Source of the DNA: an uncultured Aquimarina sp.
GTDB lineage: Bacteria > Bacteroidota > Bacteroidia > Flavobacteriales > Flavobacteriaceae
DNA: 44,635 nucleotides
Direction of reading: 5' to 3'
Assembly: GCA_937951135.1 (NCBI GenBank)
Contig: CALFCI010000117.1
Coordinates: 1 to 44,635, forward strand
Within the stretch, counting starts at the first letter, position 1; every line of letters begins with the position of its first letter. The notes beneath the pieces were generated by a model. The model was given only the letters and a program-made list of their open reading frames with translations, did no database searches and was not told the DNA's origin. Of the stretch, positions 44,568-44,635 are shown piece by piece. Position numbers and translations under genes: made by a program.

Positions 44568-44635
44568 GAAATTCAAGTTATACATATCATTAACACTTAT
44601 TTTACACTACAACTATTAACATCCAAAAGCACATA

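Overview
The window reads as chromosomal DNA of a gliding-type marine member of the Bacteroidota, most likely Flavobacteriaceae. The evidence is a low-GC composition with A/T-rich spacers, weak Shine-Dalgarno signals, TAnnTTTG-type -7 promoter boxes, a GldI lipoprotein, a giant Ig/PKD-like surface protein of the kind exported by type IX secretion, a heterodimeric methylmalonyl-CoA mutase, and the parAB-DUF5683-dapB-lepB-WbqC gene order that I recall as typical of this family. No rRNA, intact tRNA, CRISPR array, phage or insertion-sequence transposase was seen.

Layout. 1-5509 (minus): the first ~1836 codons of a very large repeat protein that runs off the left edge. 6018-13892 (plus): anmK, udk, a DivIC/FtsB-like protein, methylmalonyl-CoA mutase small and large subunits separated by a secreted protein of unknown function that may be frameshifted, and a 2,4-dienoyl-CoA-reductase-like SDR. 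14460-19885 (plus): parA, parB, DUF5683, dapB, lepB, WbqC. 19974-24028 (plus): a tightly packed acyl carrier protein, cytochrome P450, MBOAT acyltransferase, SGNH-fold partner and DUF6122 protein. 24050-28901 (minus): an apparent operon of a small membrane protein, mutL, two rhomboid proteases and an EEP-fold phosphatase/nuclease. 29032-29251: three adjoining heptamer arrays with a perfect hairpin. 29250-30579 (minus): TPR protein and ribH. 30715-32597 (plus): recF, a lipoprotein, and a DUF721/DciA-like protein. 32664-36515 (minus): DHH phosphoesterase, gldI and a doubled cyclophilin-FKBP lipoprotein. Then ndk (+), pepD (-), a DUF3810 membrane protein (+), a ~0.9 kb gene-poor stretch, and finally a four-gene cyanate/nitrate-type locus (permease, ATPase, cyanase, Tat lipoprotein binding protein) closed by a strong hairpin.

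The best candidate for an undescribed system is the ACP-P450-MBOAT-SGNH cassette at 19974-23717. It has the carrier protein, membrane O-acyltransferase and SGNH partner that characterise Dlt-like surface acylation machines, but a P450 sits where an acyl-loading enzyme would be expected. A reasonable reading is that an acyl group is oxidised while bound to the carrier, then moved across the membrane onto a surface polymer or lipid. The cassette appears to be inserted between WbqC and DUF6122, which I recall as neighbours in related genomes. A second accessory module is the cyanase locus at 40850-44481, where uptake and breakdown of cyanate appear to be co-transcribed; its binding protein carries an unusual CxCxxCH motif ahead of the Tat signal. 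Family names come from recognising motifs in the translations, not from a database search.
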